Of a stretch of DNA of 6,261 nt, positions 1 through 6,125 are shown piece after piece. Made by a program: the position numbers and the translations under genes. The stretch is from positions 1 to 6,261 of the forward strand of contig CANCSL010000059.1 of NCBI GenBank assembly GCA_947380835.1, written 5' to 3'. Position 1 is the stretch's first letter. Every line of letters starts with the position of its first letter. This stretch comes from Actinomycetota bacterium (GTDB lineage Bacteria > Actinomycetota > Actinomycetes > Nanopelagicales > Nanopelagicaceae). The notes under the pieces were generated by a model that searched no databases, was not told the DNA's origin, and was given only the letters and a program-made list of their open reading frames with translations.

Positions 1-52
1 GATGGGCGGTTACTACGAGAATGCGCTCAATTTCGCTATCGGCAATCGGCAT
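1..52 (-). CDS. PIG-L/LmbE-family deacetylase, N-terminal fragment
   Basis: Only the first 17 codons lie in the window; the rest is beyond the left edge. Read on the minus strand from ATG at 52-50 they give MPIADSEIERILVVTAH, and the next codon begins with C. A beta strand ending in V-V-T-A-H is how PIG-L/LmbE N-acetylglucosaminyl deacetylases begin their zinc-binding AHPDD motif, and a following proline codon (CCN) would fit. The family removes acetyl groups from GlcNAc-containing substrates; actinobacterial members include MshB and Mca of mycothiol metabolism, but the visible part cannot tell which subgroup this is. A good AGGAGA ribosome binding site lies 5 nt upstream of the ATG, which supports the start. 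The gene is divergent from pcrA. The frame and start are well supported; the family name rests on a very short motif. Confidence 0.55.
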   Translation of the reverse strand, partial: MPIADSEIERILVVTAH

Positions 53-57
53 GGTTT

Positions 58-63
58 TCTCCT
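58..63 (-). promoter_or_regulatory. Ribosome binding site of the PIG-L-type gene
   Basis: On the minus strand this reads AGGAGA, 5 nt before the ATG at 52-50. It is among the best Shine-Dalgarno matches in the window and fixes the start of the partial minus-strand gene. Confidence 0.6.
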
Positions 64-75
64 ATAGGTATAGAA

Positions 76-96
76 GGCTTGGGGTAAAGCCAAGCC
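76..96. repeat. Perfect 7-bp inverted repeat in the divergent spacer
   Basis: GGCTTGG (76-82) pairs exactly with CCAAGCC (90-96) around a 7-nt loop. The right side also holds a tandem AAGCC AAGCC (87-96), so the left arm has two possible partners. On the plus strand the stem is followed by CCGATTTT, a weak T-run, but no plus-strand gene is visible upstream that would need a terminator. It could be an operator between the divergent genes, a structure in the leader of the minus-strand gene, or chance. Confidence 0.4.
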
Positions 97-122
97 CCGA
101 TTTTGTCAGAACTTTGCCCAGT

Positions 123-128
123 TAGACT
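123..128 (+). promoter_or_regulatory. Candidate -10 box for a leaderless pcrA transcript
   Basis: TAGACT fits the actinobacterial TANNNT -10 consensus and ends 7 nt before the GTG at 136. That spacing would place transcription start at or next to the start codon, giving a leaderless mRNA. A TTGTCA at 103-108 resembles a -35 box, but the 14-nt spacer is too short for a standard promoter. No Shine-Dalgarno sequence precedes the GTG, which fits a leaderless start but does not prove it. Confidence 0.3.
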
Positions 129-135
129 CCACCAC

Positions 136-2367
136 GTGCCAACTTCTGCTGACCTTCTTGCTGGACTCAATCCGCAGCAACAGGCTGCCGTAGCCCACCA
201 AGATGCGCCATTGCTGGTTGTGGCAGGCGCTGGTTCAGGAAAGACTCGAGTTCTGACCCGACGAATTGCCTATTTGCTGGCAGAGCGCGGCGTGGCTCCC
301 TATGAAGTCTTAGCGATCACTTTTACCAATAAAGCTGCTGGGGAAATGAAAGAGCGCGTAGCCGAACTTGTCGGTGACCGGGCTCGGGCTATGTGGGTAT
401 CAACTTTTCACTCCGCCTGCGTGCGGATCCTTCGTCAAGAAGCAGCCCGTATTGGATATACCAACTCTTTCACAATCTATGACTCCAGTGATTCGCTTCG
501 TCTCATCACTACGGTGATGAAGGAATTAAAGATCGACCCCAAGCGCTACGCACCTCGAGCGGTCCAAGGGATCATCTCCCAAGCAAAGAACGAATTGCTC
601 GGCCCTGCCGATTACTTAAATGCAACCGACAATTTGTTCGAGCAAATAGTTGCTGACGTCTACGCGATTTACCAAAAACGATTGGCTAACTCAAATGCCA
701 TGGATTTTGATGACTTGATTGCCAAGACCGTCGAAATTCTCCAGCGTTTTCCCGAAGCTAAAGCACGTTATAGATCGCGCTTTCGCCATGTGTTGGTGGA
801 TGAATACCAGGACACCAATCATGCTCAATATATTCTGATTCGTGAACTCGTAGGCAACGCCATCGATGGTTTTCCGATCGCCGAATTATGTGTCGTGGGC
901 GATGCCGATCAATCTATCTATGCTTTCCGCGGCGCCAATATCCGGAATATTTTGCAATTCGAAGAAGACTACCAAGACGCTAGAACAATTTTGTTAGAGC
1001 AGAACTATCGGTCTACGCAAAATATTCTCTCTGCGGCAAACGCAGTGATCTCCAATAACGAAGGACGCAAAGAGAAGAACCTCTGGTCCGAGGCGGGCAA
1101 AGGTGCACTCATTACTGGCTATGTCGCTGAGAGCGAACACGATGAAGCCGATTTTGTCTGCCAGGAGATTTCCAAACTTCGCAAAGAAGGTATATCCCAG
1201 CCCGGCGAAACTGCTATTTTTTATCGAACTAATGCGCAATCTCGTGTATTTGAAGAAACTTTTCTACGCATTGCTATCCCTTACAAAGTCGTGGGCGGAG
1301 TGCGCTTTTATGAGCGTAAAGAAGTCAAAGATTTCTTAGCCTATCTGCGGGTACTCGTTAACTCCGAGGATGAAGTTTCACTTCGAAGAATTATTAATAC
1401 TCCCAAGCGAGGCATTGGTGATCGTGCGTTGGACTGCGTAGATATTTATGCACAAAGTTCCGGAATCACTTTCTGGGGAGCGCTTTCAGATGCCAGAAAC
1501 GCGCCAAATATCCCGACTCGAGCGCTGGCTTCGATCAATGATTTCATTCATCTGATTCAAACTTTGCAGACGTTAGTTGAAGCCAAGACTGCTCCCAGCG
1601 TTATTGCTCAAGCGGTGCTAGAGCAGACCGGTCTGCTGGCCGAGCTCGCTAACAGCGATGACCCACAGGATGAAAGCAGGGTTGAGAATTTGCAGGAGTT
1701 GGTATCGGTTGCGGGTGAATACGAAGAAGGCGAAGTCGACGAGGGTGAAGAGATTTCTCTCTCTGGTTTTCTAGAAAACGTTTCTCTCGTTGCTGATTCG
1801 GATCAGATTCCAGATGGTGAAGATCATGGCGGAGTAGTCACGCTCATGACTTTGCACACGGCGAAGGGTTTGGAATTTCCAACAGTCTTTCTCACGGGCA
1901 TGGAAGAAGGCATCTTTCCCCACACCAGAACATTGGGGGACAAGAACGAAATTGAAGAAGAGCGGCGGTTGGCTTACGTAGGTCTCACGCGGGCACGCGA
2001 ACGCCTCTATCTCTCTCGCGCCGAATATCGATCGTCGTGGGGGGCTCCTAATTACAACCCACCTTCGCGTTTTTTGAGCGAGATTCCCGATGGTCTGGTG
2101 GAATGGAATCAAACCTCTACGCCGACCTTCTCCAGCAGTCGCACTTCTACTCTCCGCAAGAGTGGGCCAATTCCCAAGGCCACAGGTGTTCGCAGTTCTA
2201 CGACTCTGGTACTGGCGGTAGGAGATCGTGTGTCACATGACACATTCGGATTAGGAACGGTGCTGGCCGTCGATGGCGAAGGCGATAGAGCTCAGGCCAC
2301 TATCAACTTCGGATCGGCTGGCGAGAAGCGGCTTTTGCTGCGTTATGCGCCGGTAGAGCGACTTTAA
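136..2367 (+). CDS. pcrA: ATP-dependent DNA helicase PcrA/UvrD1 (SF1A)
   Basis: A 3'-5' superfamily 1A helicase that unwinds DNA in nucleotide excision repair and clears protein blocks and replication intermediates in the cytoplasm. All motifs are present (numbered from GTG 136, 743 aa): Q motif GLNPQQ near 10-15, Walker A GAGSGKT 31-37, Ia TFTNKAA 62-68, Ib around STFHS 89-93, II VDEYQDTN 221-228, III VVGDADQSIYAFRGA 253-267, IV QNYRST 289-294, V TLHTAKGLEF 572-581, VI YVGLTRAR 614-621. After a Ser/Thr-rich linker (about 660-690) residues 696-743 form a Tudor-like domain (GDRVSHDTFGLGTV ... YAPVERL), the part that contacts RNA polymerase in PcrA/UvrD. Length is normal. An in-frame TTG at 103 would add 11 residues unlike the family, so I prefer GTG 136. 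The order pcrA-sucC matches mycobacterial uvrD1; UvrD2 is excluded by the lack of an HRDC domain. Confidence 0.95.
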   Translation: MPTSADLLAGLNPQQQAAVAHQDAPLLVVAGAGSGKTRVLTRRIAYLLAERGVAPYEVLAITFTNKAAGEMKERVAELVGDRARAMWVSTFHSACVRILRQEAARIGYTNSFTIYDSSDSLRLITTVMKELKIDPKRYAPRAVQGIISQAKNELLGPADYLNATDNLFEQIVADVYAIYQKRLANSNAMDFDDLIAKTVEILQRFPEAKARYRSRFRHVLVDEYQDTNHAQYILIRELVGNAIDGFPIAELCVVGDADQSIYAFRGANIRNILQFEEDYQDARTILLEQNYRSTQNILSAANAVISNNEGRKEKNLWSEAGKGALITGYVAESEHDEADFVCQEISKLRKEGISQPGETAIFYRTNAQSRVFEETFLRIAIPYKVVGGVRFYERKEVKDFLAYLRVLVNSEDEVSLRRIINTPKRGIGDRALDCVDIYAQSSGITFWGALSDARNAPNIPTRALASINDFIHLIQTLQTLVEAKTAPSVIAQAVLEQTGLLAELANSDDPQDESRVENLQELVSVAGEYEEGEVDEGEEISLSGFLENVSLVADSDQIPDGEDHGGVVTLMTLHTAKGLEFPTVFLTGMEEGIFPHTRTLGDKNEIEEERRLAYVGLTRARERLYLSRAEYRSSWGAPNYNPPSRFLSEIPDGLVEWNQTSTPTFSSSRTSTLRKSGPIPKATGVRSSTTLVLAVGDRVSHDTFGLGTVLAVDGEGDRAQATINFGSAGEKRLLLRYAPVERL
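2229..2244. promoter_or_regulatory. CRP/GlxR-like 16-bp palindrome inside the end of pcrA
   Basis: TGTGTCA-CA-TGACACA is a perfect inverted repeat with the same 16-bp geometry as actinobacterial CRP/GlxR sites (TGTGA-N6-TCACA), differing at the fifth base of each half. It encodes V-S-H-D-T in the Tudor-like domain and lies 176 nt before the sucC start. Location in coding DNA makes chance a real possibility. Confidence 0.2.
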
Positions 2368-2375
2368 TTAACCAC

Positions 2376-2381
2376 TAGAAT
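2376..2381 (+). promoter_or_regulatory. Candidate -10 box upstream of sucC
   Basis: TAGAAT in the 53-nt pcrA-sucC gap is one base from TATAAT and would give a leader of roughly 30 nt. No recognisable -35 box lies at the right distance (about 2353-2358). No terminator is visible in this gap, so sucC may also be read through from pcrA. Confidence 0.3.
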
Positions 2382-2410
2382 TCCACACGGCTTTAGAAAA
2401 TCTACGAATC

Positions 2411-2414
2411 GGGG
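2411..2414 (+). promoter_or_regulatory. Weak ribosome binding site of sucC
   Basis: GGGG lies 6 nt before the GTG start at 2421. The intervening bases are TAATTA, so GGGTAATTA directly abuts the start codon, exactly as it does in front of the perM-like gene at 4466-4474. Confidence 0.4.
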
Positions 2415-2420
2415 TAATTA

Positions 2421-3581
2421 GTGGATCTCTTCGAGTATCAAGCTCGAGATCTTTTTGAATCTCATCAAGTTCCTGTACTTGCCGGCGCAGTTGCAACAAC
2501 TCCTGAGGAAGCTTTCGCCGCAGCCAGCACAATGGGTGGCAAGGTTGTTGTTAAAGCTCAAGTAAAAATCGGTGGCCGCGGAAAAGCAGGCGGCGTGAAG
2601 TTAGCTCTTGATGCCGAAGATGCTCGCGAAAAAGCTGCAGCTATTCTTGGAATGGACATCAAAGGTCACACTGTTCATAAAGTGATGATTGCCCAAGCCG
2701 CGCCTATTGCCAGTGAGTACTACTTGGCCATCTTGCTTGATCGCGCGAACCGAAATTTCTTGGTTATGGCCTCTGTTGCCGGCGGCATGGAGATCGAAGA
2801 AGTTGCGCATACTTCTCCCGAAAAATTAGCTCGCGTCGGAATTGATCCCAATGTTGGTATTTCCCTCGAAAAAGCTCAAGAGATTGCACGTGCTGGTCAA
2901 TTCCCAGATGATGTGGTCGATCAGGTTGCAGATGTGCTCTTGAAGTTATGGGCTGCCTTTATTGCTGAAGATGCAACTTTGATGGAGATCAATCCACTCG
3001 TGAAAACCGAAGACGGCCGCATCATTGCCCTTGATGGCAAGGTCACTCTGGATGACAACGCTGGATTCCGACATCCAGATCATGAAGCTCTCATTGACCA
3101 CGCTGCAACCAATCCTTTGGAAGCGTTGGCAAAAGAGAAAGATCTCAACTACGTAAAACTCGATGGCGAAGTTGGAATCATTGGTAACGGTGCTGGACTC
3201 GTAATGTCCACTTTGGATGTCGTTGCATACGCGGGCGAAAAATATGGTGTCAAACCTGCAAACTTCCTTGATATTGGTGGCGGCGCATCTGCCGAAGTCA
3301 TGGCCAACGGTCTCTCCATTATTTTGGGAGACACCGACGTCAAGAGCGTTTTTGTCAACGTCTTTGGTGGCATCACAGCGTGCGACGCAGTTGCTAATGG
3401 CATCGTGCAAGCGCTTGCGATTCTTGGCTCGTCGGCAACTAAACCGATTGTTGTCCGCCTTGATGGCAACAACGTCATCGAAGGCCGACGCATTTTGAAT
3501 GAAGCGGCGCATCCGCTGATCGAACAATTAGACACAATGGATGGCGCAGCTGCGCGTGCAGCAGAATTGGCGGCAAAATAA
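2421..3581 (+). CDS. sucC: Succinyl-CoA synthetase (ligase), beta subunit
   Basis: Together with SucD it interconverts succinyl-CoA plus NDP and phosphate with succinate, CoA and NTP in the TCA cycle; this is the only substrate-level phosphorylation of the cycle. The 386-aa length matches the family (about 388 in E. coli). The N-terminus DLFEYQARDLF is the standard SucC opening and fixes the GTG start. Residues 1 to about 240 are the ATP-grasp part: KAQVKIGGRGKAGG (45-58) is the nucleotide-binding segment, E189 in MEINPLV corresponds to the E. coli glutamate that contacts the phosphohistidine, and N191 and D205 (ALDGK) are the expected metal ligands. The C-terminal ligase domain has GIIGNGAGL (252-260), NFLDIGGGA (281-289) and VFGGITACD (314-322). 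ATP versus GTP preference cannot be read with confidence. The stop codon overlaps the sucD start by one base. Confidence 0.97.
   Translation: MDLFEYQARDLFESHQVPVLAGAVATTPEEAFAAASTMGGKVVVKAQVKIGGRGKAGGVKLALDAEDAREKAAAILGMDIKGHTVHKVMIAQAAPIASEYYLAILLDRANRNFLVMASVAGGMEIEEVAHTSPEKLARVGIDPNVGISLEKAQEIARAGQFPDDVVDQVADVLLKLWAAFIAEDATLMEINPLVKTEDGRIIALDGKVTLDDNAGFRHPDHEALIDHAATNPLEALAKEKDLNYVKLDGEVGIIGNGAGLVMSTLDVVAYAGEKYGVKPANFLDIGGGASAEVMANGLSIILGDTDVKSVFVNVFGGITACDAVANGIVQALAILGSSATKPIVVRLDGNNVIEGRRILNEAAHPLIEQLDTMDGAAARAAELAAK
2424..2451 (+). other. Hairpin plus T5 run within the first codons of sucC
   Basis: GATCT (2424-2428) pairs with AGATC (2447-2451) and CGAG (2432-2435) with CTCG (2443-2446), leaving a 3-nt bulge and a 7-nt loop; TTTTT follows at 2452-2456. 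The shape is that of an intrinsic terminator or an initiation-region hairpin. It encodes the conserved DLFEYQARDLF start, so part of the symmetry comes from the repeated D-L-F. Confidence 0.25.
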
Positions 3582-4462
3582 TGGCGATCTTTATCAACGA
3601 GAACTCGAAAGTACTCGTTCAAGGCATGACGGGTTCTGAAGGAACCAAGCACACAAAACGCATGCTGGCATCAGGCACCAATATTGTCGGCGGAGTTACG
3701 CCAGGCAAAGGTGGCCAAGTTGTCGATATGGATGGCCAACAGATCCCGGTATTCAACTCCGTGAGCGAAGCAGTGGCGGCCACGGGAGCAAACGCTTCCG
3801 TAATTTTCGTTCCGCCAAAGTTTGCCAAGGCAGCTGTCATTGATGCTATTGACGCTGCACTGCCAATCGTCGTAGTTATTACCGAAGGAATTCCAGTTCA
3901 TGATTCCGCGGCCTTCTACGCATACGCTGAAAGCAAGGGCACAACACGCCTCATCGGACCTAACTGCCCAGGACTCATCAGCCCCGGTAAGTCCAACATC
4001 GGAATTATTCCGGCCGACATCACTGGTCCGGGACGAATTGGTTTAGTTTCTAAATCTGGAACTTTGACCTATCAGATGATGTACGAACTTCGCGATTTCG
4101 GATTCAGTACGGCTGTTGGCATTGGTGGCGACCCCATCATTGGTACAACACATATTGATTGCCTCCGCGCATTTCAAGATGATCCTGATACCGATGCCAT
4201 CGTGATGATCGGTGAGATCGGTGGCGATGCTGAAGAGCGTGCCGCCGCATTTATCGGCGAATATGTCACCAAGCCAGTTGTTGGTTATGTTGCCGGTTTC
4301 ACTGCACCTGAGGGCAAGACGATGGGCCATGCTGGTGCGATCGTCTCTGGATCTTCCGGAACTGCCGCAGCCAAAAAAGAGGCATTGGAAGCAGTCGGTG
4401 TCGCTGTAGGTAAAACGCCAAGCGAGACTGCCGCACTCATGCGAAAGATCCTCCAAGGTTAA
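3581..4462 (+). CDS. sucD: Succinyl-CoA synthetase (ligase), alpha subunit
   Basis: The CoA-binding and phosphohistidine-carrying partner of SucC. The 293 aa compare with 289 in E. coli. The N-terminal Rossmann-like CoA-binding domain shows VLVQGMTGSEGTKHT (11-25); then come GPNCPG (126-131), SKSGTLTYQ (157-165), GIGGDPIIGT (180-189) and MIGEIGGDAEER (209-220). H250 in GKTMGHAGAI is the active-site histidine that is phosphorylated during catalysis, and E212 matches the alpha-subunit glutamate that contacts it. ATG 3581-3583 shares its first base with the sucC TAA (TAATG), and only a weak GGCGG (3569-3573) lies upstream, so translation is probably coupled to sucC, which would keep subunits equal. 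Nothing is missing or broken. Confidence 0.97.
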   Translation: MAIFINENSKVLVQGMTGSEGTKHTKRMLASGTNIVGGVTPGKGGQVVDMDGQQIPVFNSVSEAVAATGANASVIFVPPKFAKAAVIDAIDAALPIVVVITEGIPVHDSAAFYAYAESKGTTRLIGPNCPGLISPGKSNIGIIPADITGPGRIGLVSKSGTLTYQMMYELRDFGFSTAVGIGGDPIIGTTHIDCLRAFQDDPDTDAIVMIGEIGGDAEERAAAFIGEYVTKPVVGYVAGFTAPEGKTMGHAGAIVSGSSGTAAAKKEALEAVGVAVGKTPSETAALMRKILQG

Positions 4463-4464
4463 TT

Positions 4465-4468
4465 AGGG
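4465..4468 (+). promoter_or_regulatory. Ribosome binding site of the perM-like gene
   Basis: AGGG lies 6 nt before ATG 4475 within the 12-nt gap after sucD. The gap contains no room for a promoter or terminator, which argues for co-transcription with sucCD. Confidence 0.45.
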
Positions 4469-4474
4469 TAATTA

Positions 4475-5566
4475 ATGCTGCGGCGCATCCTTCTGCTCTC
4501 GCTCCAACAGGCGCTCAGAAGTGTTGCACTGGTTCTCTTCCCCACAGCATTTCTCTCTCTGACCGCTTGGGCTACCGCAGGAAGTAGCGCCGGAAATACC
4601 ACTGACCCTATTCGGGCCGCGCTCTGGTTTTGGCTCGGTTCACATCAAGTTCCATTTCATTTATTGCTACCACCCACTGATATTCCGGGTCTGCTTTCAT
4701 ACCTACCTATCGGTGCCTTGATCTTTCCATTCCTAGCGTTACGTAGCAGTTTTAATCGGCTGAGCAATGAAGTTGAAAATGTTCGTGGCGCTCGAATTTT
4801 CTTTTCACTTTTCTATGCCGGACTCTCGACTGGGATCGCCTTTCTTTCTATGGCGCATGGGGTTCGTCCCGTTTGGATTTTGGCCACTGGTTTTAGTTTG
4901 TTCTTGGCGCTGCTGGCAACAATTGATTTTGATGCCGCTGGTCTGCGCTTTGTTAAGTTCCCTGCATACGTGATCTCGGCGTTGTGGGGGATGGGGGCGA
5001 TTGCTGTCGGGATTTCTCTAGCTGCACACTTCTCGATCGTAAAAGATTTAACGACGGTAACTCATCCAGGCTTAGTCGGTGGTTCACTCTTTCTTTTATT
5101 GCAGATTCTCTATTTACCCAATTTGGCAATTGGCGCTATCTCCTATGCATCAGGTTTTGGATTTTCGCTTGGGGCAGGTACCCACATATCTCCGGCACAT
5201 TTCACTTTGCATGAGTTACCAGCGATACCTCTTCTTGGGGCGTTGCCTACGGGTGTTCATAAATCAGTTACTTATTTTTCAGCACTTGGTTTACTTGCAG
5301 CCTTGATCATTGTCATCAACATCAATGTTATGAAGGCAAGATTTCGCGATCGGCAACTTTCGTTGCTGAAGTCCTTGCTTTTTATTGGCCTCGCCATGAG
5401 CGCATTTACCTATCGTGCTTCCGGTGAATTAGTGACTTCAGCGATGTCGCCAGTGGGAGTGGTGTGGTGGAAGCTGCCTGCGGCGTTTGTCTTGTCGATA
5501 GCTGTATTTGTGATCCTGAGCCAGTACCTGCCGCTGGGGATGAGAAAGGTAAGGGAGCGTGCCTAA
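4475..5566 (+). CDS. perM: DUF6350/PerM-family polytopic membrane protein
   Basis: A 363-aa hydrophobic protein with about nine or ten likely membrane segments (near residues 12-34, 72-90, 108-128, 133-150, 162-186, 199-221, 266-284, 298-316 and 332-352, with a possible re-entrant or extra helix around 46-66). The family mark is the conserved block at 213-239, starting LPNLAIGAISYASGFGF and continuing through a G-A-G-T-x-I-S-P turn, followed by LPAIPLLGALP (248-258). This pattern and the place between sucD and purN match M. tuberculosis Rv0955 (PerM), reported to support cell division and stabilise FtsB. A role in the divisome or envelope here is inference from that homologue. It is shorter than the mycobacterial protein and ends soon after the last helix with a basic RKVRERA tail. 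The gene overlaps purN by 8 nt. No enzyme motif is visible. Confidence 0.8.
   Translation: MLRRILLLSLQQALRSVALVLFPTAFLSLTAWATAGSSAGNTTDPIRAALWFWLGSHQVPFHLLLPPTDIPGLLSYLPIGALIFPFLALRSSFNRLSNEVENVRGARIFFSLFYAGLSTGIAFLSMAHGVRPVWILATGFSLFLALLATIDFDAAGLRFVKFPAYVISALWGMGAIAVGISLAAHFSIVKDLTTVTHPGLVGGSLFLLLQILYLPNLAIGAISYASGFGFSLGAGTHISPAHFTLHELPAIPLLGALPTGVHKSVTYFSALGLLAALIIVININVMKARFRDRQLSLLKSLLFIGLAMSAFTYRASGELVTSAMSPVGVVWWKLPAAFVLSIAVFVILSQYLPLGMRKVRERA
5545..5557 (+). promoter_or_regulatory. Ribosome binding region of purN inside perM
   Basis: AAAGG (5545-5549) sits 9 nt before GTG 5559, and AAGGGAG (5551-5557) directly precedes it. The purine-rich run lies in the last perM codons and supports GTG 5559 as the purN start. 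Confidence 0.5.
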
Positions 5567-6125
5567 ATTTCGGTTGGTAATTCTTGCATCTGGCTCTGGA
5601 TCTCTTGCCCAGGCCATTATCGATGCCTGTGAATCAGGATTGCTTGCCGCTGAGATTACGAGCATCATTTCAGACCAAGATGCACCGATTTTGCAGCGCG
5701 CCACAACACATCAGATTGATCACCATCTCTTGCCCATGAACAGGGACCGCACGTTGTGGAACAGCGACTTGTTTAAGTTGGTTTCTGATCATCAACCAGA
5801 TCTAGTCGTGAGCGCTGGCTTCATGCGAATTCTGGCTCCGGAATTTGTTCGACATTTCAAGGTCATTAATACCCACCCAGCACTCTTGCCACTATTTCCT
5901 GGGGCACATGCGGTTCGGGACGCATTGGCGGCAGGCGCAGTCGAGACCGGATCGAGCGTTCATTGGGTAGATGAAGGCGTTGATACCGGCGAAGTGATCG
6001 CTCAGGTCAAAGTGGCAATCCAGCCAGGAGATGACGAAAGCACTTTGCACGAGCGCATTAAGATTGTCGAACGCAAGCTCATTGTCGAGACTCTACAAAC
6101 CCTCATCGCAGCAGGAGAGAAATGA
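5559..6125 (+). CDS. purN: Phosphoribosylglycinamide formyltransferase (GAR transformylase)
   Basis: Transfers the formyl group of 10-formyltetrahydrofolate to GAR, the third step of de novo purine synthesis, in the cytoplasm. The 188 aa cover the whole single-domain fold, a little shorter than E. coli PurN (212). The phosphate-binding loop is ASGSGSLAQAI (10-20), with Leu where E. coli has Asn13, a change I recall as common in actinobacteria. The catalytic triad matches E. coli N106/H108/D144: N104 and H106 in INTHPALLP, and D142 in EGVDTGEVI. The folate and GAR region LFPGAHAVRDAL (112-123) and TGSSVHWVD (130-138) are intact. The GTG start lies 8 nt inside the perM reading frame, and the end overlaps purH by 4 nt (ATGA), so its translation is likely coupled on both sides. 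Confidence 0.95.
   Translation: MPKFRLVILASGSGSLAQAIIDACESGLLAAEITSIISDQDAPILQRATTHQIDHHLLPMNRDRTLWNSDLFKLVSDHQPDLVVSAGFMRILAPEFVRHFKVINTHPALLPLFPGAHAVRDALAAGAVETGSSVHWVDEGVDTGEVIAQVKVAIQPGDDESTLHERIKIVERKLIVETLQTLIAAGEK
6113..6119 (+). promoter_or_regulatory. Ribosome binding site of purH
   Basis: AGGAGAG lies at the end of purN, with AGGAG 4 nt before ATG 6122. A good Shine-Dalgarno match that fixes the purH start. Confidence 0.55.

Noticed and set aside
101..104. T-run after the 76-96 hairpin as an intrinsic terminator
   Set aside because: Only four T residues follow after a CCGA gap, and no plus-strand gene upstream is visible that it could end.
2368..2420. A terminator between pcrA and sucC
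   Set aside because: I found no stem with a T-run in this gap; the only hairpin nearby is inside sucC.
2946..3527. 193-codon open frame on the minus strand, antisense to sucC
   Set aside because: It lies wholly inside a clear sucC coding sequence, its translation is rich in Cys, Asn and Phe with no recognisable domain, and no ribosome binding site supports it. It is a shadow of the sucC codon pattern.
3149..3652. 167-codon open frame on the minus strand across the sucC-sucD junction
   Set aside because: Antisense to two well-supported genes, with a low-complexity Ala/Ser/Thr-rich translation and no family resemblance.
4043..4456. 137-codon open frame on the minus strand, antisense to sucD
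   Set aside because: It overlaps the sucD catalytic region completely and shows no protein-like features of its own.
4767..5306. Three short plus-strand open frames inside perM
   Set aside because: They are alternative frames of a membrane-protein gene whose hydrophobic codon bias gives spurious hydrophobic peptides; perM is better supported by its family motif and its junctions.
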